The notes under the pieces are model-generated. The model was not told the DNA's origin. It searched no databases and was given only the letters and a program-made list of their open reading frames with translations. From contig JAOTON010001679.1 in NCBI GenBank assembly GCA_034440635.1, forward strand, positions 434,001 through 498,000: a stretch of 64,000 nucleotides of DNA, in the 5' to 3' direction. The stretch comes from Lepas anatifera (Eukaryota; Arthropoda; Thecostraca; Lepadidae). The translations under genes were made by a program, and so were the position numbers. This document shows positions 32,732 to 42,406 of this stretch, piece by piece; within the stretch, counting starts at the first letter, position 1; the number at the start of each line of letters is the position of its first letter.

Positions 32732-33146
32732 TAAACACGCGCATTGACGGGGCTCTGAGCCACCTTCGCTTTGACGGGGGGGGCGGGTACCCTCCCTCCT
32801 AAAATCTCGAGAACCACACATTATGTAGTGAAAAAGTGGTAAACGGCGTTTGGTAGCCCATACGCTTCTCCATCGAAATATTTTAACCATTTTGTCAGAT
32901 CACTTCAATCGGATGAGTTCACTTTGTTCCGACTTATGCTATCTTAAACTTTTTTAAGGTCAGGTCACTTGACCTGTACTGGTTACCTGACCTGAGATGA
33001 CTCTAACCTTAAAATTTGACAAAAGTTGTAAAAATGTTGAGAGAAGGTATGCCAAGTACGGCGACGCTACGCGCCGCCGTTTTTATATTCTATCCGAAAA
33101 ACCAGACGGGGGGCGGGTACCCTCCTCCCGTCAATGCGCGTGTTAA
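32732..33146. mobile_element. Short GGTCA-rich TTAA-type element (407 bp)
   Basis: The left end CACGCGCATTGACGGGGC follows TAAA (a mutated TTAA) and the right end CCCGTCAATGCGCGTG precedes TTAA at 33143-33146. It is an internally shortened relative of 24049-24895, keeping the hairpin (GGCGACGCTACGCGCCGCC) and the GGTCA-rich segment. Confidence 0.7.
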
Positions 33147-33836
33147 AACGATTAATTAATCTCGAGACACATTAATTTAGGGACTAAACATTTAATCTCA
33201 AAGAGCCACCCTTGCTTTTTTATTGGGTCGGTTTCTGGTTCCTGGTTTGCACCAAAACCGGTAAGGCTTCAAGAATGACCTTCAGCAAAGGACACAAAAG
33301 ACATTTTGGAATGGCAAACAGCGTGTCCCGCTGGTCAGAAAACAGGGGAACTGGTCTCCAACAGAGGTAAATCCGACGGACTGAGAAGCATTGGAGGGAG
33401 CTGGAGACAAGCCGGTCCCAGTTTGGTACGCCGCTCAGATTAAGAAAATATTTGGGGCTAATATTCCCCTTCCCTCAACTACCCGGACGGAGGGATAACC
33501 AGAAGAAATTGTCCTTAGAATATTTACTTCATCCCATAGGAGGATCCAGGAGGGCAAAAGGGGGCACGTGTCCCCCTCTCTGATCGACTCTCGGTGAAAC
33601 CTAAAATGTCGCGTTCCATCCCCTCCCCCAAAATGCACAAATCGGCGCACACCGATAGTATTTAGCGTCCATCTGATAGGTTTTTCCGGTCAAAATTGGC
33701 GCCCCCCGGTCTGGATGGTGCCCTCCTGGAGGTTACCCCCCCCGATCGGAAATTATGGATCTGACTATGCTTCATCCATTAGTACGCATGAACAATCAAG
33801 AAGAAAACCAGAAAAATTGTTTTTTACAGTAAAAAC
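33147..33836. other. No gene seen
   Basis: Contains a patch 'agggggcacgtgtccccc' near 33565 that resembles a patch at 63100-63120, so another dispersed repeat may be present. No gene supported. Confidence 0.4.
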
Positions 33837-33907
33837 TTCCACTACCTAGATTCGAACCTGTATTACCCGTGTGAGAGTCGGGAATGGAGGCCACTATACC
33901 AGCCCCG
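33837..33907 (-). tRNA. tRNA-Glu(CTC)-like sequence, probably a pseudogene or SINE head
   Basis: On the minus strand the A box TGGTATAGTGG and B box GGTTCGAATCT are well spaced, and the anticodon loop carries CTC, which would read Glu. The anticodon stem has only four clean pairs and the acceptor arm does not close, so it is unlikely to be a working tRNA. Confidence 0.4.
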
Positions 33908-34239
33908 CTGCACGACATCTGGCCGAGTTTAAAACTTCCCTGATTAGTTTTCTCAAGCTGAATGTTTTGGACAAACTAATGTGATTCTTGTATTTTTGGG
34001 ACTTAATAAAAATAAATTGAATAATAATACATCATAAAAACATTTTCTACGGCAAAAAAATCATTTCTAGAACTTAAAACTTTGATTGATAGAATAGAGG
34101 TGAAGAGCAGGTTACAACCTATTATTGATATTGTTAACAAATTTGAATAATTGTTGAGTGGCCTCCAAAAATTTAGCTGAAGATAAAGAAACGATTGACG
34201 GTACCAGAATCAGGATTTTTCAAATATTAAGAAACCACA
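33908..34239. other. No gene seen
   Basis: AT-rich, featureless. Confidence 0.4.
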
Positions 34240-34274
34240 ATAAAATTTTTTGCGACAATGTCCCTTTTAAACTT
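34240..34274 (-). repeat. TTAA-type terminal motif, inverted relative to 27728
   Basis: TTTTTTGCGACAATGTCCCT followed by TTTAA is the mirror of the motif at 27728-27762. Only the terminus is recognisable. Confidence 0.45.
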
Positions 34275-36044
34275 TGGCTTCTAAATCAACCCTTCATTGT
34301 GGGAGTTGCTCGTTCGGGTGGTGGGGTCGGGGTCTCCGTGACAAGTCCCTTAATCACTTTAGTGACTCCGACTCCAACAGTCGAACTGAGAACAACTTGG
34401 ACAAAATTTATAAAAAAACAAATTAAAGAAATTAAGGATTCACTCTTACCCTTGTCGGGACGATACATTTTATCCACCTTTAATTTTTAAGTTATCAGGG
34501 TATTTGAAAAATTGTGGTGTTTGAATTTGTTTTAGACTACCTTTGACATCCTTAGATTGAAATGAAATTAAAAAACATGGTCCGATTTTTGTAGTTTTTT
34601 TAATTTTCTTAATAAATTTGATTTATTATGAAATATTGATTTCAAGCACATATTTTTAATGAAAATGGCAGAAAACATTTAAAAACAAACTTAAAAAGCA
34701 GCCGAGAGTAAACTATGAAAGATATTGGGTTATTTACGATGGCCTTTACGAGTGCGTAAAACCATGCCTATAGCTTTTGAAATTGCCAACATATTTCAAA
34801 TTTATTTTGTTGTTAGAATCAGTATCCTAGGTTACTTAGGAATATTTATATAGAAACAAATATATTTTAACCCTTAAGAATTCAAAAGTATTGTGAAAGT
34901 TAGGATTAATTTACACTTCCAAAATAATGTTCATGGCCTGAAGACCATCTCAACTAATTCCCCTCGCGAATTTTTGCAATATCTCAAAAACGGCGCGCAG
35001 CGCCGCCAAATTTATCAGTACCTTTTTTTGCATAAACTTTACACATTTCTGCCAAATAAAAATAAAATTGGTCGAAAACTTTTTGAGAAATAAGCAAAAA
35101 TGTGACGTCACTACAGGCGATTTTTGTACCAAAATCGCGCAATGTTTAAAGAGCTGCTGAAGCTACAGTTCTGAACCGATTTCCAATTTTTTTGCATCAA
35201 ACGATAGAAATTATTGTGGTCTTCAAAATGGCTATCTCGGATTTTCAAAATTTTGGATTTGGAAAAATATAAAAAAATGTTTTTTTTTTAAAAGTTACAA
35301 AATTTCTAAAATTTTCAAGATTTTTCAAAACCGGAATTTATTTGGTAAAACACCATACAGTGCATATGCATGACAAATTTTGAGTCTCTAGCTTTATAAC
35401 TTTAGCCTGGAGAGCTGCGAAAGCTCAGCGACTCACGCTCTGATTTTTAGGGCTGATCAATACTGTCTTTATTTAGTGAATCATAGTGATCCTGCTATCA
35501 CACCTGACTTCTCACTTGATCACTTGATTATCGCCAATCCTCTTTTCAAACTTCTATCCCCCTCCCCCTCTCACTATCCCTCCCCATCATCAAATTCGGC
35601 AACCCTTTTCCTAATTATACGCCATTTCAAATGAAAGTGCATAATTGCTTGATCATGCCATTTACATGCGTTGCCTCTCGGCTTGGATAGTTTTTATCCA
35701 CTAATGTCTTTCCAAGAATCGGTTATCAGCACTTGTGTTCTTTTCGCACAAACAGACCGTCTGTGACACCACCCCACCCCTCCCCTCCCCCTTTCCGCTC
35801 ACTTCTCACGCTGCGCCGGCCCGCACACGGCCGGGCCGGGAGGGGAGATAGCGGTGCGATTGAAGTGCGACGACCGGATATCTTCCGGTGTAACACAGTC
35901 GGGAGGGGGCGGCATGAATAAAAGAGTATATGATACCATCAATTTACTGATTGTGAGAAACAAAAGGGTTATCAGTGACGTCACTCACAAATAATTGCTC
36001 ATTGGCTGAGCAGCAGACGGGTCAGTTGTCACGAGGAATATTTT
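34275..36044. other. Mostly unassigned; a diverged GGTCA-family hairpin and a GC-rich region before the transposase
   Basis: At 34960-35060 a segment 'cccctcgcgaatttttgca' plus the ACGGCGCGCAGCGCCGCC hairpin is a diverged piece of the GGTCA-family left end. From 35760 to 35910 the sequence becomes GC-rich and CpG-rich, just upstream of the piggyBac transposase, and may include its promoter. No clear piggyBac left terminus was found. Confidence 0.4.
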
Positions 36045-36095
36045 GTGAACGATTTGTGCCTCAGTCATCGCTCGCGATCGACGGGAGGAGACACC

Positions 36096-37610
36096 ATGTC
36101 TCGCCGTGTCCGCACGCTGACACCTGCTGAGGCGGCCTCGCTGATAGCCGAAGTGTCGGACTCGAGTGGGCTGGAAAGTGACGGTGACGAGTACGTGCCG
36201 CCGGCCGCGGCCATCGACAGTGACGAGGACGCTCTGGCCGAGTACGTGGACGAGCTGAGCTGTCTGACGCCGAGTCGGACGCCGATCCACCACCACCGCC
36301 TGTGAGTCGGCAGCAGCTGACCAGATCGCAGCAGGTTCTGGACCAGGCTGACCTGCAGCCTCATCCGCCGAGTGACGCCGGGTCGTACGTTGTGCGTGAC
36401 AGACGGCAGTCTGTGATCGCCGGCGACCCGGCCAACATTCTCACCGAGGCCGCTGCCGTTCGTGGGCGTGCTAGAAACTTGAGGAGCGAGGCTGAAGCAT
36501 TCAAGCTATTCATCACGGATGCCATCATCGAGAAAATCGTTGCGCACACCAACGACCGGCTGCGGCAGGAACGGCAGCGCATCGAGGCAGCGTGCAGTGC
36601 CAGTACAACAGAGAAGACCGCACACAGGCTCCAAGACGTCACTCACACAGAAATGTGCGCGTTTCTGGGCCTGTGCATCCTGCGGGGCTTCTACAGCCGA
36701 CTCACGCTGAGAGAGCTGTTCAACACGGCGACCGGACCGGCCACCTTCACGGCGACCATGGACAGAAAGCGGTTCTCAAAACTGCTCCAGTTCGTGTCGT
36801 TTGACGACCTGAACACTCGCGAGGACAGACGGCCGGGAGACAAGTTCTGCCACCTCCGCGAGATCTTCAACGAAATCGACCAGAACCTGCGTCGGCACTT
36901 CCGCCCCTCGGAGTGTCTCACACTGGACGAAAGTCTGGTGCGGTTCCGGGGCCGGTGCCCATTCAAAATGTACCTGCCCAGCAAGCCGGGAAAGTACGGC
37001 CTGCTTGTGCGAACAGTGGCGGACGCAAATCACCGCTATATGTACAAGATGTGGCCGTACTCTGGCAGGCCGGCGGCTCCCGAGCTGGTACCTCCTGGCA
37101 CATTCTTCGAGTCAGTGCCAGAGGTGGTGAAGCACATGGTGCGGGAGGTGGCCGGCACCGGCCGCAATGTGACGATGGACAGGTACTTCACGTCCATACC
37201 CCTGACGGAGGACCTGCTGGCGGAGCGGCTCACAGTGGTGGCGACCATCAACAAGCGCCGCAAGTTCCTGCCAAAGGAGCTGACAGAGGCCCGGGGCCGA
37301 CAAGTGGACACCCACCTGTTCGCCTTCCGCAACGACGTCACCCTGGTGTCCACCTGCCACAAGCCCGGCAAGCTGGTGCTGGCTGTGTCAACTCAGCACA
37401 GGACCGCGCTCATGGACAGCCGCACCAACAAACCCGATCTCGTGCTGTACTACAACGCGACGAAGGGTGGCGTGGACGTGATGGACGCCATCACTGAGTA
37501 CTACATGTACAAACCTCCCGTCAACCGCTGGCCGACCGCCTTCTTCCTCTTTCTGATGGGCGTGGCACAGGTGAATGCCTCCACAGTCCTCATGCTGAAC
37601 CGTGGGCACG
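36096..37610 (+). pseudogene. piggyBac-type transposase, C-terminus cut off by a LINE
   Basis: An acidic N-terminal part starts at ATG 36096 ('MSRRVRTLTPAEAASLIAEV') and runs into a TGA at 36303. The main frame, shifted by one base near 36255-36300, runs from there to about 37610. The main part is a DDE_Tnp_1_7 domain: 'LTLDESLVRFRGRCPFKMY' (Asp at 36926-36928), 'VTMDRYFTSIPL' (Asp at 37178-37180) and 'KGGVDVMDAITEYY' (Asp at 37475-37477 and 37484-37486). All catalytic aspartates are kept. piggyBac enzymes excise precisely and insert at TTAA. The C-terminal zinc-binding tail is lost where a 5'-truncated LINE joins between about 37610 and 37665. It is GC-rich with open codons, unlike the AT-rich flanks, so it is not very old. 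It could be related to the many TTAA elements in this window, but matching termini were not found. Confidence 0.85.
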
Positions 37611-37659
37611 GTGCTGCGCAAGTGAAGACAGGTGCTCGGCGTTCGATCATGCCGGCCGG

Positions 37660-38441
37660 CCGGCCGCTACACGTCCAGTTTCCGGGCGGAACTAGCTGCC
37701 CTGGATGCGGCGCTGCGCCATCTGGTGACGATCGCAGCCGAGTGCCGACCGAGAGAAGTGCGAGTCTGCACTGATTCGCAGTCCGCCCTAACCCGCCTGG
37801 CGAAGGGCCCGCACGCTCAATCCGATGCCCTGGCAGGCTCGGTTTGGCACCAACTCTCGACCCTGGCCAGCATGGGCATCCACCTAACCCTTCAATGGGT
37901 CCCGGGCCACGCTGGCCTACCGGGGAACGAGCTCGCCGACGAAGTGGCGCGTGCCGCTGCCACACTGGACCAGGGTACCACCCAGATTGATTTTAACTCC
38001 GCGAACAGCTGCATAAGGCGCCACGCGCACAGCTTGTGGACTGAAAAAGTCAGCACCACCCGATATGCGGAGGAGAACGGCACCAAGAGAGTGGTCCTAG
38101 GGGACAAACATGGCCTCTCCCGCCTAGAATCCACCGAAGTGGCCAGGCTGCGGACGGGCCACTCTCTTCTCCTCCGCAGTTACCAGCACCGGGTGGGGCT
38201 GGCACCAAATGGCACGTGCCCGGAGTGCGGGGAGGACGAGGAAACAATGCAGCACCTTTTAACAGAATGCCCAGCGCGAGCTCTTCTCCGTAAAAATGTC
38301 TTTGGCCGGGACGACCCGACAATTCAAGAGGCGCTGGGCGATCCGCCTCGGCTGGCGGCCTTCATCCGGCGGCTGGGACGCCTCTGACGAGGCGTCTCCC
38401 ATATGGTAGCTGCCGAGTGCCGGAAACATCATCATCATCAT
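37660..38441 (+). mobile_element. 5'-truncated LINE: partial RNase H, zinc knuckle and 3' tail
   Basis: One frame encodes 'SFRAELAALDAALRHL', 'VCTDSQSALTRL', 'WVPGHAGLPGNELADEVARA' (RNase H strands and the last active-site region), then 'LRTGHSLLLRSYQHRVGL' and a C-x2-C...H-x4-C knuckle ('CPECGEDEETMQHLLTEC'), ending at a stop at 38385-38387. The 3' untranslated part ends in a CAT repeat (38428-38441). The start of RNase H, with its first catalytic Asp, and all of the RT are missing, as in normal LINE 5' truncation. The insertion landed in the piggyBac gene. I-clade or R1-like LINEs are the likely source. Confidence 0.8.
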
Positions 38442-38538
38442 CACTTCTGGAAGATCTAGATCAAGTTTCTAGACATCATCCAAAAGCTCTTGGAACGAAA
38501 AATCTGCATATGTCAAGGGAAATGACCTAAGGCTCTAG

Positions 38539-38958
38539 ATGAGAAAAGTGAAGAGTAAGAGGCGACAGACGACAGTTGGGGCAGGTGTGCCTCCCGGGCA
38601 CGGCGGTAGATTCTATCACGCCTGCCACGCTGGTTTGCAGGGTAAATGCCATGTCAAAAACGTGATTTATCGCATTGATTGTAAATTGTGTGGGCCCGAC
38701 GAGTCTTTCTACATTGGAGAAAGTCAACGTTCTGTTTGGCTTAGGTTCAATGAACACCTTGAGAATGCACGTCACAAACGGCACAACACGCCTTTCGGGG
38801 ACCATCGACGACTGGTTCACCCAGACCAGAGCCTCACCACAGAGTTTTTGGCTATTAAAATTTTGGAACACACTAGGGATGGGCCCGACCGCAAAATTTC
38901 CGAGTCTATTCTGATCAGACAACACAAACCCAGGCGAAACACACAGACATCGTTTTGA
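38539..38958 (+). CDS. GIY-YIG endonuclease of a Penelope-like element
   Basis: This open frame of 139 codons has a Cys-His linker ('FYHACHAGLQGKCHVKNVIY'), the nuclease motif FYIGESQRSVWLRFNEHL with catalytic Arg and later Glu ('ISESILIRQHKPRRNTQT'). In Penelope-like elements this module follows the RT on the same polypeptide and makes the target nick. Here it stands alone and intact, starting at an ATG just inside the left inverted repeat, so a free nuclease could in principle be made. No promoter is evident. It is close to the minus-strand copy ending at 20327 ('GKCHVKNVIY...C', 'FYIGESQR' shared). Confidence 0.8.
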   Translation: MRKVKSKRRQTTVGAGVPPGHGGRFYHACHAGLQGKCHVKNVIYRIDCKLCGPDESFYIGESQRSVWLRFNEHLENARHKRHNTPFGDHRRLVHPDQSLTTEFLAIKILEHTRDGPDRKISESILIRQHKPRRNTQTSF

Positions 38959-39046
38959 CCGCTTATTCGTTGACACCCTCACACGCACGAGGCTCTCATT
39001 TGAACTGTTTTAAACCGCGACACTGACGAGGCTACAATAAGGGGAT

Positions 39047-39287
39047 GGTCCAGGGCCTCTTGCGAAAATCCGAGAGCTTTTGGTGCCAGGTGCTTTTTCA
39101 AAAATTACCCAAGACAAGGATTGGAATACGTGAGTCGTAATTGTCATAACCAAGAACACGGCAATAATAGCGCGTTCATTGCATTTTCTGGCGTCATTTA
39201 TCTTGGGCATTTTTCAAGGCCATTAGGTATTTTCTGAAAAATGTCTGGCACCAAAAGCTCTCGGATTTTTGCAAGAGGGCCTGGACC
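39047..39287. mobile_element. 241-bp MITE with 44-bp inverted repeats
   Basis: 39047-39090 and 39244-39287 are inverted copies: the left reads GGTCCAGGGCCTCTTGC then AAAATCCGAGAGCTTTTGG, and the right mirrors it with few changes. It lies inside the 3' region of the Penelope-like derivative. I see no clear target duplication. Noncoding. Confidence 0.75.
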
Positions 39288-39337
39288 CAACATTAAAAGT
39301 TTACCTCAGGGGTCTCGTTCTCACTATTTTACTGTCT

Positions 39338-39375
39338 CACACCTGATGATGGTCCATGACTGAGACGTCGTGTTT
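39338..39375 (+). ncRNA. Hammerhead ribozyme-like core of the Penelope-like derivative
   Basis: The order is ACAC, CTGATGA (39343-39349), stem II GGTC-CAT-GACT, GAGA (canonical GAAA), AC, GTC cleavage triplet, GTGT. Stem I pairs ACAC with GTGT. Stem III would be the two-base AC/GT helix known from Penelope-type hammerheads, which act as dimers. One core base is changed (GAGA for GAAA), so activity is doubtful. Confidence 0.55.
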
Positions 39376-39748
39376 TACCTTTCCCTGACTTTCATTTCCC
39401 TTTTATTTAGGTCCGCACTGTTCTTGAGGCTTCCATTGCAGTTTTAGTGTATACTTTGTATTTTAGTTCACATATACAGTTCTAGTTTACGCACAGAAAC
39501 TTAGTTTTTCGACCGAGTTTGTTTTTTTAGCAGCGTTTTAGTTTTATTCCACATCTCACCTGTGCTTTTCCACCCTTTTCAGGTTCATTTAAGCTGTTTT
39601 ATGCTCTTTTTACTTTCGTGGTGTTCGGCAGAGATGTTTTGTGGGATTTCAAGTATTTTTAGTTTTTTTATGGATCTTCTCACACCTTTCGCCTTTTAAT
39701 CTTTACTTTTCTCATCTAGGGTCTTAGGTCATTTCCCTTGACATATCC

Positions 39749-40772
39749 AGCATGGTGCCCTGTCTGGAACAAGCCCTACGAGAACTTAACAGAGAAATCT
39801 GCACGCTGCGATTCATTTTGAGGTCAGGTCAATAACAACGTCACCAGAGGCCACTAAATGGCACAGTTTCCGAAATTGTTTGGTGTCTTTAACTTTTGAA
39901 CAAGGTAAGGTAAAACAATGAATTTGGTATCATAGAAACAAGCTGGCCCAACAATTTAAAAGGTGTGCAACATGACCCTAAAATGTCATTTTTGACGGTC
40001 AAGGTCACATGAACTTTTAAGGCCATGTTTCACATCATTCAAATTCTTGGGTGAAGACTAACACAGTGATATCTTTGGATCTGTTCTAACTCTAATGGTT
40101 TCTGTGTTCTAAAATATTTTCTAAATTGGTCAAAATTTGAACAGTTTGGTCCCCTGTGGCGTCATGGGTAAACGGATATGGTACAAACTCGGCTTGGGAG
40201 TAGAACATGGCAAGGCACTTCCAGCTCATGGCAAGGCACTCCGTATCACCTCCAGTTCCTGAGATCGTAGACGGGTCCGATCGGACTCCTCCAGGCGGTG
40301 GTGGATGCAAAAAGAGCTCAGGCGGTGACGGATTTATCCGTTGGAGCAAGATGCAGGTTTCTCAGAAATAACATTTTTGGGTACCAACGGCTTGGTTACG
40401 AACGCCCCCGTAAAACCTCACCCTGGCATTTTTCCTCCTTTCCTTGGCAAAAAATGTCAGCATGACGCAGCCTACTGCACAGCCTATGGGAGAATGGAAA
40501 CTGTCACTGTGGCATCAGCGGTAATGAACCGGCAGATAAAACTGCTGAGACTGCACGACAACGTGCCAATTGCGGTGCTTGAACATTATGGCGGCCTAAG
40601 TACGATTGGCCTAGAGGTAAGGACGTGCCCAGGCTTTTTACCTGATAGGGGACAGGGGCGGAACGCAGCAGGAAGGCAACAGAGGGGGACAAATTCTCAC
40701 TGGGGGCAATGTCTCTCCAAATTTGAGCCAATTTCGGACTTTTTCAGTAAACAAATGAAGCCGAAGGCGTTA
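39749..40772. other. No gene seen; some GGTCA-type words
   Basis: 39820-40030 has several AGGTCA/GGTCAC words and may be a decayed piece of the GGTCA family. The 157-codon frame at 40341-40814 has no recognisable domain. Confidence 0.4.
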
Positions 40773-41110
40773 TCACACTTGGCTCAACAACGGCGAGAAC
40801 TTCCCTCCCTCTAGCTTTACAACGTTTCTACACCTGATACCAACTTTCTGTGCGCACGCGCGTAAATCCAGGGTGACGAAAACGCATCCGACCCGCCCGA
40901 ACTTTGTCGCTTCTAAATTAACACGTTTTCCGCGTATAAAGCCTGCTTGGTCTGGTGCCACTAACTTATCTATAACCGTCATTATTATGTTCGCCAGTGC
41001 CTTAGCTGCTATCTTGTACACAATGGCAGCAAACATATCGCGCCCTTATTCTTTACTAACTTTTGATCCCCCCTGTTTAGGAATCAATTTTATCACCCCC
41101 TTCGTTGAGG
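40773..41110 (-). pseudogene. L1/Tx1-like LINE RT fragment
   Basis: On the minus strand the frame reads 'VYKIAAKALANIIMTVIDKL', then 'VAPDQAGFIRGKRVN', the early RT motifs of L1-type LINEs (YKIxAKxLANRLK, DQxGFIxGR). Just upstream at 41110-41045 the frame is broken but shows 'GVIKLIPKQG'. No catalytic FADD box is present. Confidence 0.65.
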
Positions 41111-41550
41111 GACGAAAAACCCAGGAGCTCAAAAGCTTGGTTAATGATATAGAGCAAGAAAAGGGCAAACGAGCAATGATTTATTCAGGAGCTACATGGA
41201 TTGAAGAGGGCAAAAAGCCTATGGCTGTTTCTTAAATATAAATGAAGTTCGATGTGCCAAAAAGCAAATTAAGGTACTACAGTCAGGTGACAATCAGCTT
41301 ATAACAGGGAACAAGGATATCTTAAAGTTTTGCAACAACTACTTCGACAAGTTGCATTCTGGGAGTGCCAAATGTCAAAATGGTAATGCTGAATCATTGG
41401 GTGAGGAATTTCTGGATCAAATAGAATGTCCCCGGCTCAGTCAAGATGATGATATTTGTGAAGAACCACTCACTAGTGCAGAATGTAAATTGCATTGGAT
41501 GCAATTATGAATAATAAATCCCCATTCGTTTCAGGTTTTTCGAAATAATT
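41108..41550 (+). pseudogene. L1-like LINE segment between endonuclease and RT, plus orientation
   Basis: Across a stop at 41233-41235, the plus strand reads 'WIEEGKKPMAVSFLN', 'KKQIKVLQSGDNQLITG', 'FCNNYFDKLHSG' and 'AIMNNKSPFVSGF'. These equal the EEGEKPTKYFLN, I--L-S-DG--ITD, FY--LYSS and KSPG-DGF motifs that precede the L1 RT. It faces the opposite way to the RT piece at 40773-41110. A further minus-strand piece at 41560-41720 matches 41018-41125 in inverted orientation, so the locus is rearranged. Confidence 0.6.
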
Positions 41551-41739
41551 TATGCGGTTTTTCTGGCCACATTTGGAAAAAAATCTCATGAGTTACCTTA
41601 GACAAGTGAAAGAAAATAAGGAGTTTTTGACACTCAACGAAGAGGGGTGATAACATTGACTCCGAAACAGGGAGATCAAAAGTTAATAAATAATAAAGCG
41701 CGACATGTTTGCCTGACATTGTGTACAAGCTAGCAGCTT

Positions 41740-42406
41740 TAGTTGAAGTGACCCAGATGACCCACCTCAGAGGTCACAGGTACAAAATTGCAGTATGAAC
41801 CTAAGAAGGGGTCCAAGATACTACGATGTGGAGAATGTAAAGGTATTCTCAGCTGTATTTACACAAATACAGCTCAATTCCTGTTTTCCCCATGCATTTA
41901 CAATGGAGAGGTCATGATTCGTATCTGACCTTAGCTCATTGGTATGCAAAATATCAGAATATGTGATGTAGTTCTTCGTGGGCCCCTAATGTGGTATAAG
42001 TTTAAATTCGATAGATTCACCCTTTTCTTACTTATGCCACCTTAAATTTTTTTGGAAATGAGGTTACTTGACCTGCACTGGTGACCTGATCTGAGATGAA
42101 CCAACCTTAAGATTTTGGGAAAAGCTGCGGAATTGATCAAGGATAGAGTGTGCCAGGTACGGCGGCGCTTCGCGCCGCTGTTTTTTCTTGCCGCCGAAAA
42201 AGCTCGAGGGGATGTTCAAACACTCCCACCGGTACAAGGGTTGAACCATTTTTCCCATGCATTTCCAATGGAGAGATCATAGCTCCTACGTGGCTTTAGG
42301 TTATCGATATAAAAAATGGTGGAATACACTTTGGAGAAATCGGTGGGCCCATTATGTGATATGAGTTTCAATCGGGTAGCTTTACCTTGTTCTGACCTTT
42401 GCTATC
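41740..42406. repeat. GGTCA-rich element(s), left portion of a split copy
   Basis: One copy ends near 42240 ('aacactcccaccgg') with the GGCGGCGCTTCGCGCCGC hairpin. A second begins around 42246 and is interrupted at TTAA 42407-42410 by the next element, resuming at 43659. Confidence 0.55.

Larger units (their letters stand above)
38507..39748 (+). mobile_element. Short Penelope-like derivative between inverted repeats
   Basis: The left end 38507-38553 and right end 39701-39748 are inverted copies (shared core AAATGACCTAAG and 'tagatgagaaaagt'). Between them are only the linker and GIY-YIG gene, a hammerhead-like core and a 3' AT-rich region; the RT is absent. The terminal motif also matches the ends of the longer element at 19858-22110. 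This looks like an internally deleted, non-autonomous version. Confidence 0.75.

Noticed and set aside
36302..37774. A genuine piggyBac-LINE fusion protein
   Set aside because: The frame continues into the LINE only in a frame different from the LINE's own coding frame, so the tail is meaningless.
40341..40814. 157-codon plus-strand gene
   Set aside because: No recognisable domain; it overlaps decayed LINE sequence at its end and has no supporting signals.
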